Positions 7,870 to 14,727 of a stretch of 17,396 bases of DNA are shown here, piece after piece; position 1 is the first letter of the stretch, and every line of letters begins with the position of its first letter. This stretch comes from Bacteroidota bacterium (GTDB lineage: Bacteria; Bacteroidota; Bacteroidia; Bacteroidales; PUMT01), in the NCBI GenBank assembly GCA_003567115.1, contig PXAP01000106.1, positions 1-17,396 on the forward strand. The letters run 5' to 3'. Below the pieces are notes generated by a model, which ran no database searches, was not told where the DNA came from, and saw only the letters and a list, made by a program, of their open reading frames with translations. A program made the position numbers and the translations under genes.

Positions 7870-8250
7870 CTACCCATAAACCTCAACAAATTTAAAAGGT
7901 AGCTTGAAGGTTTTTTCGTAATGTTTTCCCAGATCCAGAATATTTTCATCATCCTCCTCATAATACCAGTTAACAAGGCAATTATGCCCTTTATCATACT
8001 GATTTTTAATTAGGTGAAAGAATCTCAGAATGAACTTGGAAGAACCTGAATTTATATATTCAAACTCAAAATGAAAAGTGGTAAGCTTTTGTGGCGATTT
8101 ATAGTATTCAAGCATCGACGAATAAACAACGTTATAGAAGTTCTCAGGATCCTCGGGAATTGAGCGGCCTTCCATTGTTAACATCCCTTTTGCCGGATCA
8201 AGCTCAATAAAAGGGGTTTTATGTTCTTTTTCTATTCTAAGTGGTTCCAT
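7870..8250 (-). CDS. SiaC-family regulatory phosphoprotein (DUF1987)
   Basis: This small cytosolic protein of 126 residues belongs to the DUF1987/SiaC family, which in Pseudomonas acts as a STAS-like phospho-switch controlled by the SiaB kinase and SiaA phosphatase and binds a diguanylate cyclase. The family marks seen are the opening KTPFIELDPAKGMLTMEGRS (11-30), then IPEDPENFY (31-39) and the phosphosite region YINSGSSKFIL (65-75), in which Ser68 sits about where the phosphorylated Thr of SiaC is expected. The C-terminal half ends in a typical strand (KLPFKFVEVYG). It starts 23 bases after the ABC permease stop, so the two are probably cotranscribed. No kinase, phosphatase or cyclase partner is present in the window. 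Family assignment is firm; partner and pathway are inference. Confidence 0.83.
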   Translation of the reverse strand: MEPLRIEKEHKTPFIELDPAKGMLTMEGRSIPEDPENFYNVVYSSMLEYYKSPQKLTTFHFEFEYINSGSSKFILRFFHLIKNQYDKGHNCLVNWYYEEDDENILDLGKHYEKTFKLPFKFVEVYG

Positions 8251-8273
8251 ATTTAAAGGATATGATTTTAAAT

Positions 8274-9530
8274 TTATTCATATCTGAGAGCAACAATGGG
8301 GTCGAGCCTGGAAGCTTTAACTGCAGGAAAATAACCGGAAGCAAGTCCTACAAGAAAACAGAGTAAAAACCCGGAAATAATCCATACCCAGGGCATAACA
8401 AAAGGTGAACCGGTAACAAGAGAAACCATGTTTCCAATCAATATGCCCAGAATTATTCCCGCCAATCCGCCTAGCTGACCTATTATTACAGCTTCAAATA
8501 AAAACTGGTGTTTTATATAGATCCTTTTGGCACCCATAGCCTTTCTTATGCCTATTTCCCTGGTTCTTTCCGTTACTGAAACAAGCATTATGTTCATCAA
8601 TCCTACTGCAGCACCAAAAAGAGTAATTAAACCAATTAGTGTTGCAGCTATTGTAACATAACGAAGATTCTCAATTACCATGTTAGCAAGATTATCACTC
8701 TTTGTAATACGAAAATCCGAATCATCACCTGGCCGGAGTCCTCTGACCTGCCTGAAAACACCTTCTGCCTCACTGGCTGCTATATCAAGAATTTGAGGAG
8801 CTGAGGGCATTATATTTATTCTGAAATTCATCCTGGGGCTGGAAAAGTACTGCCTGACATTAGTTAAAGGCAGTATACATATATTATCTCCTCCACCTCC
8901 GAAACTTGTTCCCTTTTCCTTCAATACACCAATGACCCGGTACTTCCCGCTCCCTACAGTAATAATTTTGTCAAGAGGATCTTCACCGGGATCAAATATG
9001 TTACGGACAACTTCCCGGCCAACTATGGCCAGATGGCGGTTCATCTCAATATCATTTGTGGTGAAATTCCTCCCCCTCTCAATTTCATAACCCGCAGTCA
9101 ATAAATATTCTTCATCTGCACCAATAACAGAAACATTAGGATTGCTCTTTTGGGATCCATGACTGATAGCAGCATTTCCAGAAGCATTAATAAATAAGGA
9201 TACATTGGCAGGAAACTCAAAATTGTCCTTAAATTCAGAGGCTTGCCTGAAATTAATGTAAGCATAGTTCCTTACAGGCTGCCTGTCTGACGAAACGCGT
9301 GTTACATTACGGCCTTCTATTAAAAACGTATTGGCTCCCATACTCATAAAAGAGGTGGTTATGGAGGACTTGACCGCATCAATGGCAGTAAGTATCCCCA
9401 CCAGAGCCATTATACCAAAAGCTATAATGAATATCGTAATTATGGTTCTGAGTTTACTCGTAATTATTGCCTGGAAAGATATACGTAAATTTTCCCAGAA
9501 CAAAAGACCAAACCTTATAATGTTTCCCAT
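8274..9530 (-). CDS. MacB/FtsX-type ABC transporter permease
   Basis: This inner-membrane permease (418 residues from the ATG at 9530) has one N-terminal transmembrane helix (about 27-50), a large periplasmic MacB-type core domain, then three C-terminal helices. The hallmark cytoplasmic coupling segment LMNIMLVSVTERTREIGIRK, followed by AMGA, is present, and the protein ends with the usual ASRLDPIVALRYE. Such permeases work with a separate ATPase as mechanotransmission machines for efflux or lipoprotein/peptide handling rather than simple channels. No ATPase gene lies in the window, so it is an orphan half. The frame is open back to a TTG at 9581, which would add 17 residues; the 9530 ATG is preferred because the family normally begins close to the FWENLRIS segment. 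The SiaC-like gene follows after 23 bases. Confidence 0.88.
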   Translation of the reverse strand: MGNIIRFGLLFWENLRISFQAIITSKLRTIITIFIIAFGIMALVGILTAIDAVKSSITTSFMSMGANTFLIEGRNVTRVSSDRQPVRNYAYINFRQASEFKDNFEFPANVSLFINASGNAAISHGSQKSNPNVSVIGADEEYLLTAGYEIERGRNFTTNDIEMNRHLAIVGREVVRNIFDPGEDPLDKIITVGSGKYRVIGVLKEKGTSFGGGGDNICILPLTNVRQYFSSPRMNFRINIMPSAPQILDIAASEAEGVFRQVRGLRPGDDSDFRITKSDNLANMVIENLRYVTIAATLIGLITLFGAAVGLMNIMLVSVTERTREIGIRKAMGAKRIYIKHQFLFEAVIIGQLGGLAGIILGILIGNMVSLVTGSPFVMPWVWIISGFLLCFLVGLASGYFPAVKASRLDPIVALRYE

Positions 9531-9657
9531 AATCTTAAATGACCGGATAAAATTAATAAAAGCTCTTCGTCCCGACAACAATAAAAATAATTAATTTATT
9601 CAATAAACATTTTATTCGGATAAGCTTGATCTGGCTTTTTTAATAAATCTTAACAAA

Positions 9658-9673
9658 AACTAGCTAAATAGTT
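9658..9673. promoter_or_regulatory. putative BlaI operator 1 (AACTA-N6-TAGTT)
   Basis: A 16-bp dyad with arms AACTA (9658-9662) and TAGTT (9669-9673) overlaps the -33 element of the promoter that reads into the TonB-domain gene. The centre is 20 bases from operator 2, about two helical turns. The same arms and 6-base spacing recur in the blaI-like promoter. Confidence 0.6.
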
Positions 9674-9702
9674 GTTAAACTATTTTATTAGTTTTATATT
9701 TG
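9671..9702 (+). promoter_or_regulatory. promoter of the stand-alone TonB-domain gene
   Basis: The -33-like GTTG (9671-9674) is followed after 20 bases by a perfect -7 element TATATTTG (9695-9702). The spacer contains operator 2, and operator 1 overlaps the -33. The blaI-like promoter has the same GTTG, the same 20-base spacing and the same operator in its spacer. The leader to the ATG at 9810 would be about 100 bases. Confidence 0.65.
9678..9693. promoter_or_regulatory. putative BlaI operator 2 (AACTA-N6-TAGTT)
   Basis: A second copy of the dyad (arms 9678-9682 and 9689-9693) sits between the -33 and -7 elements, where bound repressor would block RNA polymerase. The six central bases differ from those of operator 1, while the arms are identical. 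Confidence 0.62.
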
Positions 9703-9809
9703 TATAATCAATAGGTCCTATACAATAACCAGATATCAGCTTTAATATTACTTGTTTTTTCAAAAACCCGGCAATTCCGACAAATCATGAACCTAAAAAC
9801 AAAACAAAA

Positions 9810-10343
9810 ATGACGAAAATAATCAACAATTCGGAATGTAAAAGAGTCAGACTCCTTTTACTTTTCCCCTCACTGATACTCCTTACAGTGATGTGTACCA
9901 AGACTGTATATGAAGATTCAATAAGCGGTCAGCAGGAAATCCAAATACCAACCCGTGCAACAAGGCTGCCGGATGGATCATTCCGGGAAGCTCATTCAAC
10001 AGAAGAATCGGACATCTACTTTGTGGTTGAAGATATGCCTGATTTCCAGGGAGGCGGACAAATTGCATTCCGCGACTATATTACAGAAAACCTGAATTAT
10101 CCGGAAAATGCAATAAAGAAAAATATCGAAGGACGGGTTTTTGTTCAGTTCGTTGTTACAGCTGAGGGCAATGTAGACGATGTCAAAATTGTACGGGGTA
10201 TTGACCCTTTGCTGGACCAGGAAGCCCTCAGGGTGACAATGGCTTCACCAAAATGGACTCCCGGCCGGCAAAACGGGAAACCGGTAAGTGTTGTTTTTAC
10301 TTATCCCATAACGTTTAAAATGACTGAAAGTGAAACTCCTTGA
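9810..10343 (+). CDS. membrane-anchored TonB C-terminal domain protein, paralogue of the BlaR1 tail
   Basis: This is a 177-residue protein with one N-terminal hydrophobic helix (about 14-29, ending VMCTK), a linker of about 55 residues and a TonB C-terminal domain (about 85-177). Domain marks are VEDMPDFQGGG, the NLNYPENA segment, IEGRVFVQFVV, the DPLLDQEALRV helix and WTPGRQNGKPV. It matches the last ~190 residues of the BlaR1-like protein at 10947 along its whole length, including the membrane helix ending in MCTK, so it looks like a duplicated and separated BlaR1 tail. With no ExbB/ExbD nearby it need not energise outer-membrane transport; an envelope sensing or scaffolding role is equally possible. 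Its promoter carries two AACTA-N6-TAGTT operators, so it is probably controlled by the neighbouring BlaI-like repressor. Confidence 0.85.
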   Translation: MTKIINNSECKRVRLLLLFPSLILLTVMCTKTVYEDSISGQQEIQIPTRATRLPDGSFREAHSTEESDIYFVVEDMPDFQGGGQIAFRDYITENLNYPENAIKKNIEGRVFVQFVVTAEGNVDDVKIVRGIDPLLDQEALRVTMASPKWTPGRQNGKPVSVVFTYPITFKMTESETP

Positions 10344-10391
10344 AGGTTATTCTTACAACTTATAAAAAAAAACAATGAAATTTTCCGGAAA

Positions 10392-10423
10392 GTTGAAAAA
10401 CTAAAATAATAGTTGTATTTTTG
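10392..10423 (+). promoter_or_regulatory. promoter of the blaI-like gene
   Basis: GTTG (10392-10395), a 20-base spacer and a perfect -7 element TATTTTTG (10416-10423) precede the blaI-like ATG at 10452. The start point would be near 10428, giving a leader of about 25 bases. The spacer holds operator 3, as expected for autoregulation. Confidence 0.65.
10399..10414. promoter_or_regulatory. putative BlaI operator 3 (AACTA-N6-TAGTT)
   Basis: Arms AACTA (10399-10403) and TAGTT (10410-10414) with six A/T bases between them lie in the spacer of the blaI-like promoter. The position relative to the -7 element matches operator 2 to within one base. BlaI/MecI repressors classically bind short AT-rich dyads in their own promoters. 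Confidence 0.62.
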
Positions 10424-10451
10424 TAATATAAATTTAATAAACTTAGCTAAA

Positions 10452-10835
10452 ATGAAGCAACTCACCAGGGCAGAAGAGCAGATTATGCAGATATTATGGA
10501 AACTTGAAAAGGCATTTGTAAAAGATATATTAGCACATCTGCCTGATCCCAAACCTGCCTATAACACCGTCTCAACAATAGTAAGGATACTGGAGAAAAA
10601 GGGATTTGTAGGTTACAAAGCCTACGGCAAAACACATGAATATTTCCCTCTCATTGATAAACCCGAATATACTAAAAAGTTCCTCCGCAATTTTGTAGAC
10701 AACTATTTCAGCAACTCGTACAAACAAATGGTATCATTTTTCGCCAGAGAAGAAAATCTCTCAATTTCAGAAATGGAAGAAATGCAAAAAATGATTAAAA
10801 AGGAGATAGAATATCAAAAGCAGAACAAAAAATAA
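10452..10835 (+). CDS. BlaI/MecI/CopY-family transcriptional repressor
   Basis: This 127-residue dimeric winged-helix repressor has an N-terminal DNA-binding domain starting KQLTRAEEQIMQILW, a recognition helix in PAYNTVSTIVRILEKKGFV (35-53) and the wing YKAYGKTHEYFPL (55-67). A helical dimerisation tail follows, with a candidate protease-sensitive stretch around KQMVSFFAREE (91-101). The ATG at 10452 is chosen; the frame stays open 13 codons further up, but those lie on top of the -7 element and read as non-coding. It precedes the BlaR1-like protease by 111 bases, the classic repressor-sensor pair. It probably represses its own promoter and that of the TonB-domain gene through the AACTA-N6-TAGTT dyads. 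Whether beta-lactam resistance is involved cannot be told; no beta-lactamase or PBP is in view. Confidence 0.93.
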   Translation: MKQLTRAEEQIMQILWKLEKAFVKDILAHLPDPKPAYNTVSTIVRILEKKGFVGYKAYGKTHEYFPLIDKPEYTKKFLRNFVDNYFSNSYKQMVSFFAREENLSISEMEEMQKMIKKEIEYQKQNKK

Positions 10836-10839
10836 ATAC

Positions 10840-10881
10840 CCCGCAAGCTCCGCCCGATAATTAATTTCCGGAACAAGCGGG
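10840..10881 (+). other. intercistronic two-part hairpin between blaI-like and blaR1-like genes
   Basis: Outer arms CCCGC (10840-10844) and GCGGG (10877-10881) and inner arms TCCG (10849-10852) and CGGA (10869-10872) can pair, separated by a symmetric 4x4 internal loop. No T-run follows, so it looks more like an RNA-processing or translation-tuning hairpin than a terminator. Confidence 0.35.
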
Positions 10882-10946
10882 AATAAATATGAGTTGATCA
10901 GATCCAACGATGAGTTACTTTTAAAATAACAAATAAAAAAGGAATC

Positions 10947-12293
10947 ATGTTGAAATGGATCATTGAACCTGCAATAAGCCTCGGCCTGTTTTACCTTGCT
11001 TATACTTTTTTTCTTAAAAAAGTGGCATTTTTCCATGCCAACAGGGTATATCTGCTAACTGCAATCATATTTTCCCTGTTACTCCCGCATATAAGCTTTT
11101 CTCCCCCTGTTACCATTGCAACCTATTCTCATATTATACCGGAAGTTACGGTAACCGGACAAAACCATGTTGAAAGCCCTCAAGCTGCAGGTTCCGGATT
11201 GGCAATCAGTAAGGTGTTAATTATCACCTATTTAATATTTGCTGCTATGTTTGCCATCAGACTGGCAATACGGCTGCTTCGTTTATCTATGCTGACTGCA
11301 GGGAAAAAACCAAAAAAGTACAATAATGCCCGGATAGTCAGCCTTAATTCGAATCAGGCGCCGTTTTCATTCCTAAATTACATTTTTATCAATGAAGCCC
11401 TTTACGGTGAACAGGAAAAACAGAAAATAATCGAACATGAGCTGGTCCATATCAATCAGTATCACACCTTTGACCTTCTGCTCCTGGAACTGCTTACCAT
11501 CATACAATGGTTCAATCCGGTGGTATGGCTTTACAGGAGGTCAATACTTGAAATTCACGAATACCTTGCAGATGAGGGTGTTATAAAAAAAGGCACTGAT
11601 ATCTCTTTTTACCGGTCTATGCTTCTGAATCTGCAACTGGGAACGGAATTTATGTCACCCACCTGCAACTTTAATAAATCCTTAACAATAAACAGGGTCA
11701 GAATGATGACAACAATCAAACCTGCAGGATGGAACAGGATTAAGTTCATTTTACTGTTGCCTCCACTGGTATTTTTGGCATTCATGTGCACCAAAAACAC
11801 AGAGGAAATATCAGTGTTAAGCGATGAACATGCCATCATGAGAACTGCGGATGACCCGGTACCCCAACAGGCCGGAGAAAATGACAGTAACGATGAGCCT
11901 GTAACCGGGAATCTTGCGGAAATAATCCAACCTTCAGGTACGGAGGAGGCCAAAAATGACGAAGTGTTTTTCATTGTTGAAGATATGCCTGACTTCAGGG
12001 GAGGCGGACAGATTGCCTTCCGTCAATACATAGCAGAGAACCTTCGCTACCCGGAAATTGCAGCAAATAATGGCATAGAAGGGAGGGTCTTTGTACAGTT
12101 TACAGTTAAGGCTGACGGCAGTGTGGCCGATGCCAATATTGCCAGGGGAGTTGATCCTTCGCTCGACCGGGAAGCTTTGAGGGTTGTAATGAATTCACCC
12201 GAATGGACTCCGGGAAAACAGAGAGGACAGCCGGTAAATGTTGCCTTTACCTTCCCCATAAACTTCGTGCTTAAAAATGAGGATACCCCCTGA
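10947..12293 (+). CDS. BlaR1-like M56 membrane metalloprotease with TonB C-terminal domain
   Basis: This 448-residue inner-membrane protein has helices at about 7-22, 34-50 and 88-112, then a cytoplasmic zinc-protease loop with HELVH (164-168) and the downstream ligand region EIHEYLADE (202-210), which are the M56/BlaR1 signatures. A fourth helix (about 266-281, ending in MCTK) leads to an acidic linker and a TonB C-terminal domain (about 355-448: VEDMPDFRGGG, DPSLDREALRV, WTPGKQRGQPV). In the staphylococcal archetype the outer part is a penicillin-binding sensor; here it is a TonB-type domain, so the input signal differs. The protease is expected to inactivate the BlaI-like repressor encoded just upstream. 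A GGA before the ATG (AAAAAGGAATC) is a plausible ribosome site. Confidence 0.92.
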   Translation: MLKWIIEPAISLGLFYLAYTFFLKKVAFFHANRVYLLTAIIFSLLLPHISFSPPVTIATYSHIIPEVTVTGQNHVESPQAAGSGLAISKVLIITYLIFAAMFAIRLAIRLLRLSMLTAGKKPKKYNNARIVSLNSNQAPFSFLNYIFINEALYGEQEKQKIIEHELVHINQYHTFDLLLLELLTIIQWFNPVVWLYRRSILEIHEYLADEGVIKKGTDISFYRSMLLNLQLGTEFMSPTCNFNKSLTINRVRMMTTIKPAGWNRIKFILLLPPLVFLAFMCTKNTEEISVLSDEHAIMRTADDPVPQQAGENDSNDEPVTGNLAEIIQPSGTEEAKNDEVFFIVEDMPDFRGGGQIAFRQYIAENLRYPEIAANNGIEGRVFVQFTVKADGSVADANIARGVDPSLDREALRVVMNSPEWTPGKQRGQPVNVAFTFPINFVLKNEDTP

Positions 12294-12435
12294 ACCATTC
12301 CTCCATTAACACCTGTAATAAACATAAGGCTACTCTGAATAACCTGGAGATGGGTAAATTGAAATATGCAAAAAAATTCTTTGTGTGTTTTTTTTTATCT
12401 GATATTTATATACTTTTAGGTTAAAGATTAAGGCT

Positions 12436-12738
12436 TTGCTTGAAAAATTCATAAACTGGCTGGAATCGGTCTCACAGCCATGCTTCTATTTAACCTTCCT
12501 TGGCACCGAATGTCCGGGATGCGGCATGCAGCGCTCATTTATAGAGTTGCTCAAAGGCAATGTTTTAGATTCAATAATACTATACCCGGCATTGCTTCCG
12601 GGTATCCTGCTTTTTGGAGTTCTTATCATCCATCTTATATTTAAAGTCAAAAACGGAGCCTTTTGGCTGAAATTTTTATTCATTATAAATGCCATTATCA
12701 TGGTTTTAAATTATATTTATAAATTATTAACCCCCTAA
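12436..12738 (+). CDS. DUF2752 membrane protein
   Basis: This protein of about 100 residues contains the DUF2752 hallmark CPGCGMQRS (26-34) directly after a short hydrophobic stretch, with the usual following helix (FIELLKGN) and two membrane helices (about 48-68 and 75-97). The two cysteines could bind metal or form a redox pair; the family's function is unknown. There is no ATG in the open stretch: a stop at 12400-12402 bounds it, and the first usable start is TTG at 12436, with AAG-rich sequence before it. The next gene, a CCC-motif membrane protein, follows after 11 bases, so they form a small membrane-protein operon, a pairing I recall from other Bacteroidota. Confidence 0.82.
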   Translation: MLEKFINWLESVSQPCFYLTFLGTECPGCGMQRSFIELLKGNVLDSIILYPALLPGILLFGVLIIHLIFKVKNGAFWLKFLFIINAIIMVLNYIYKLLTP

Positions 12739-12749
12739 ATATTTTAGCT

Positions 12750-13121
12750 ATGACTGAACCAAACAAACCGGTTGAAGAAAACCAAAGCAACAAGGATGTT
12801 GTTGTCAAAGAAACAGTACCTAATGCAACTGTTGTACTGGTAATGGGTATTCTTTCAATTCTTTTCTGGTGTTGCTGGGGAGTTGGATTGATCCTTGGCA
12901 TTATCGGACTGATTCTGGGAATAAAATCCAAAAAACTTTACAAGGAAGATCCAGGCCGTTATTCCGATTCTTCCTACAAAAACCTTAATGCAGGGTATAT
13001 CTGTGCCCTGATAGGCACAATAATTTCAGGCCTTTATCTGTTACTGACTATTATTGGATTGATAATCGGAACAAGCTTTCTGCAGTTCTTTCCATGGGAA
13101 GAATATTTACACAATATATAA
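12750..13121 (+). CDS. CCC-motif (DUF4190-like) small membrane protein
   Basis: This is a 123-residue protein with a hydrophilic, acidic N-terminal tail (about 1-25), a first hydrophobic hairpin containing the cysteine pair WCCW (40-43) and glycine-rich GVGLILGIIGLILG, a basic/aromatic loop (KSKKLYKEDPGRYSDSSYKNLNAG, in two parts around 59-82) and a second hydrophobic hairpin (about 83-110). This arrangement is that of the Bacteroidota 'CCC motif membrane protein' group, although one Cys of the triplet is replaced here. Function is unknown; it may be a small envelope-stress or scaffold protein. It is cotranscribed with the DUF2752 gene just upstream. Confidence 0.75.
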   Translation: MTEPNKPVEENQSNKDVVVKETVPNATVVLVMGILSILFWCCWGVGLILGIIGLILGIKSKKLYKEDPGRYSDSSYKNLNAGYICALIGTIISGLYLLLTIIGLIIGTSFLQFFPWEEYLHNI

Positions 13122-13160
13122 TCTGTTTTAAAATAAAAAACACCCGGACCTGCTCGGTAT

Positions 13161-14240
13161 ATGAGATGGAAAGAGAAAATAGAAGCATTTGAAAAACTTG
13201 GGGTATTTCTGGAACAGTTCAGCAGCCCGGGCAACAAAACCGAAACAATGATGCCGTGGCTGGAGGAGCTTAACAAACAGTTCTTCCATCCGCTGGAATC
13301 ATTGATACAAAGCATTCATATACACAACCCGTGGTTTACTGAAGAAAATATTCGATTTTCCCTTGGCGTAACAGGGAGATCACTTCATGCGGAAGAACTT
13401 GTTTCATGGCTAAGCTGCTACACAGAGCCCATTGCCGGAAACAGGCCGAGGACGGTTGCCGTGATAATGGCAGGTAATATTCCCCTGGTTGGTTTTCATG
13501 ATATGCTATGCGTTCTGATTTCAGGTCATAATATTATGGCTAAGCCATCGGCTAAAGATGACCAGTTGATAAAGATGATGGCAGCTATACTGTGCTATAT
13601 CAACAATGATTTTGAAGGCAGAATTATTTTTGAAGAGGGCATTCTGAAAAATTTTGACGCGGTAATAGCAACCGGGAGTAATAACACGGCAAGGTACTTC
13701 GAGTTTTACTTCGGAAAATATCCCAATATAATCAGAAAGAACAGGAACTCGGCTGCTATTCTGGATGGTTTCGAAACAAAAGAAGACCTGCGAAATTGTG
13801 CAGAAGATGTTTTGAGGTATTTCGGACTTGGTTGCAGAAGTGTGTCAAAACTTTATGTGCCCTGCAATTATGAATTCACCCCCCTGAAGGAAACATTTTC
13901 CGTCTTCAGTAATTTAATCAATCATAATCAGTGGGCCAACAACTATGAATATCAGAAAGCAATTCATCTTATTGAAAAAATACCGCACATCGATACAGGA
14001 TTTATGCTGATCAGAGAAGATAAATCCATTGCTTCTCCGATATCTGTGCTCAATTATGAAAGGGTTGAAAGCACGGAAGCTGCCCTTGAAATTACCATGA
14101 AAGAAAATGAAAAGCTGCAATGCATAGTCGGAAAACCAGATATTTCAAAAAACCTGGTCCCCCTTGGAAAAGCACAGGAACCTGGTCTGGATGATTATGC
14201 AGATAATATTGACACAATGGAATTCTTACTAAATCTTTAG
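13161..14240 (+). CDS. acyl-CoA reductase (LuxC-like, aldehyde dehydrogenase superfamily)
   Basis: This is a 359-residue cytosolic protein of the LuxC/acyl-CoA reductase group, which reduces acyl-CoA (or a related thioester) to the aldehyde with NADPH. Marks seen are the helical N-terminal part, the nucleotide-binding core (TVAVIMAGNIPLVGFHD at 98-114, AVIATGSNNTARYFE at 167-181, NIIRKNRNSAAIL at 189-201) and the catalytic cysteine segment YFGLGCRSVSK (220-230; Cys225). Length fits the short Bacteroidota form. Such genes often sit beside a 4Fe-4S ferredoxin or serC in this phylum; neither is here. Only 5 bases separate its stop from the next gene, so an operon with the pRiA4b-like gene and miaA is likely. 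Substrate is unknown. Confidence 0.85.
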   Translation: MRWKEKIEAFEKLGVFLEQFSSPGNKTETMMPWLEELNKQFFHPLESLIQSIHIHNPWFTEENIRFSLGVTGRSLHAEELVSWLSCYTEPIAGNRPRTVAVIMAGNIPLVGFHDMLCVLISGHNIMAKPSAKDDQLIKMMAAILCYINNDFEGRIIFEEGILKNFDAVIATGSNNTARYFEFYFGKYPNIIRKNRNSAAILDGFETKEDLRNCAEDVLRYFGLGCRSVSKLYVPCNYEFTPLKETFSVFSNLINHNQWANNYEYQKAIHLIEKIPHIDTGFMLIREDKSIASPISVLNYERVESTEAALEITMKENEKLQCIVGKPDISKNLVPLGKAQEPGLDDYADNIDTMEFLLNL

Positions 14241-14245
14241 AGTTT

Positions 14246-14683
14246 ATGGTTTTATGCCTAAGACTTGTCGGGACCGGGGAAGAACTATTTTACAGGGATT
14301 TTGAAATAAACAATAAACAGACCTTTTTCGATCTCCACAATGCCATACAAGAGGAGCTGGAGTATGACAAAAAACAGATGGCCTCATTCTTTATCGCCAA
14401 CGATAAATGGGAAAAGGGGTTGGAAATCAATTTATTTGATATGTCAGAAGAAACACATGCCCCTGTGATCGTTATGGATAAAACCCAGTTATGTGAATTA
14501 CTTTTTAAAGAAAAGCAACGACTTCTGTACGTTTTTGATTTTTTCTCAGACCGGTCATTTTTTATTGAACTATCATCAATAATCCCCGTAAACAAAAACA
14601 AAAAATACCCGCTGTGTACTTCGGGCAGGGGCAATCCACCGAAACAAATCATCATGGATGATCCCGGTCATAACAATATCTGA
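14246..14683 (+). CDS. plasmid pRiA4b Orf3-like family protein (PF07929)
   Basis: This 145-residue soluble protein is recognisable by FYRDFEINNKQTFFDLHNAI (20-39), the FFIANDKWEKG segment, LCELLFKEKQRLLYVFDFF and a C-terminal PLCTSGRGNPPKQ. The fold of the family is a small alpha/beta unit of unknown activity. Database names such as 'IS1096 element passenger TnpR' are historical; no transposase or terminal repeat is present here. It follows the acyl-CoA reductase by 5 bases and precedes miaA by 44 bases, a proximity to miaA that I recall from other Bacteroidota. Function is not assigned. Confidence 0.8.
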   Translation: MVLCLRLVGTGEELFYRDFEINNKQTFFDLHNAIQEELEYDKKQMASFFIANDKWEKGLEINLFDMSEETHAPVIVMDKTQLCELLFKEKQRLLYVFDFFSDRSFFIELSSIIPVNKNKKYPLCTSGRGNPPKQIIMDDPGHNNI

Positions 14684-14727
14684 TATTTATCAATAAGATA
14701 AAATTTCGCCTGGCTATAAATAAGGAG

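Noticed and set aside
9531..9581. TTG start adding 17 residues to the ABC permease
   Set aside because: The ATG at 9530 places the first helix at the usual distance from the N-terminus; the extension cannot be excluded.
10413..10451. Thirteen-codon N-terminal extension of the BlaI-like protein
   Set aside because: It has no ATG, its bases contain the -7 element and leader, and the family starts at the KQLTRAEEQIM segment.
12384..12435. A -33/-7 promoter for the DUF2752 gene
   Set aside because: A TTTG (12380-12383) and a near -7 TACTTTTA (12411-12418) exist, but the 27-base gap is too long for the known spacing.
14246..14683. Reading the pRiA4b/IS1096-named family member as evidence of a mobile element
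   Set aside because: No transposase, resolvase motif, terminal repeats or target duplication are present; the name is historical and the context is housekeeping.
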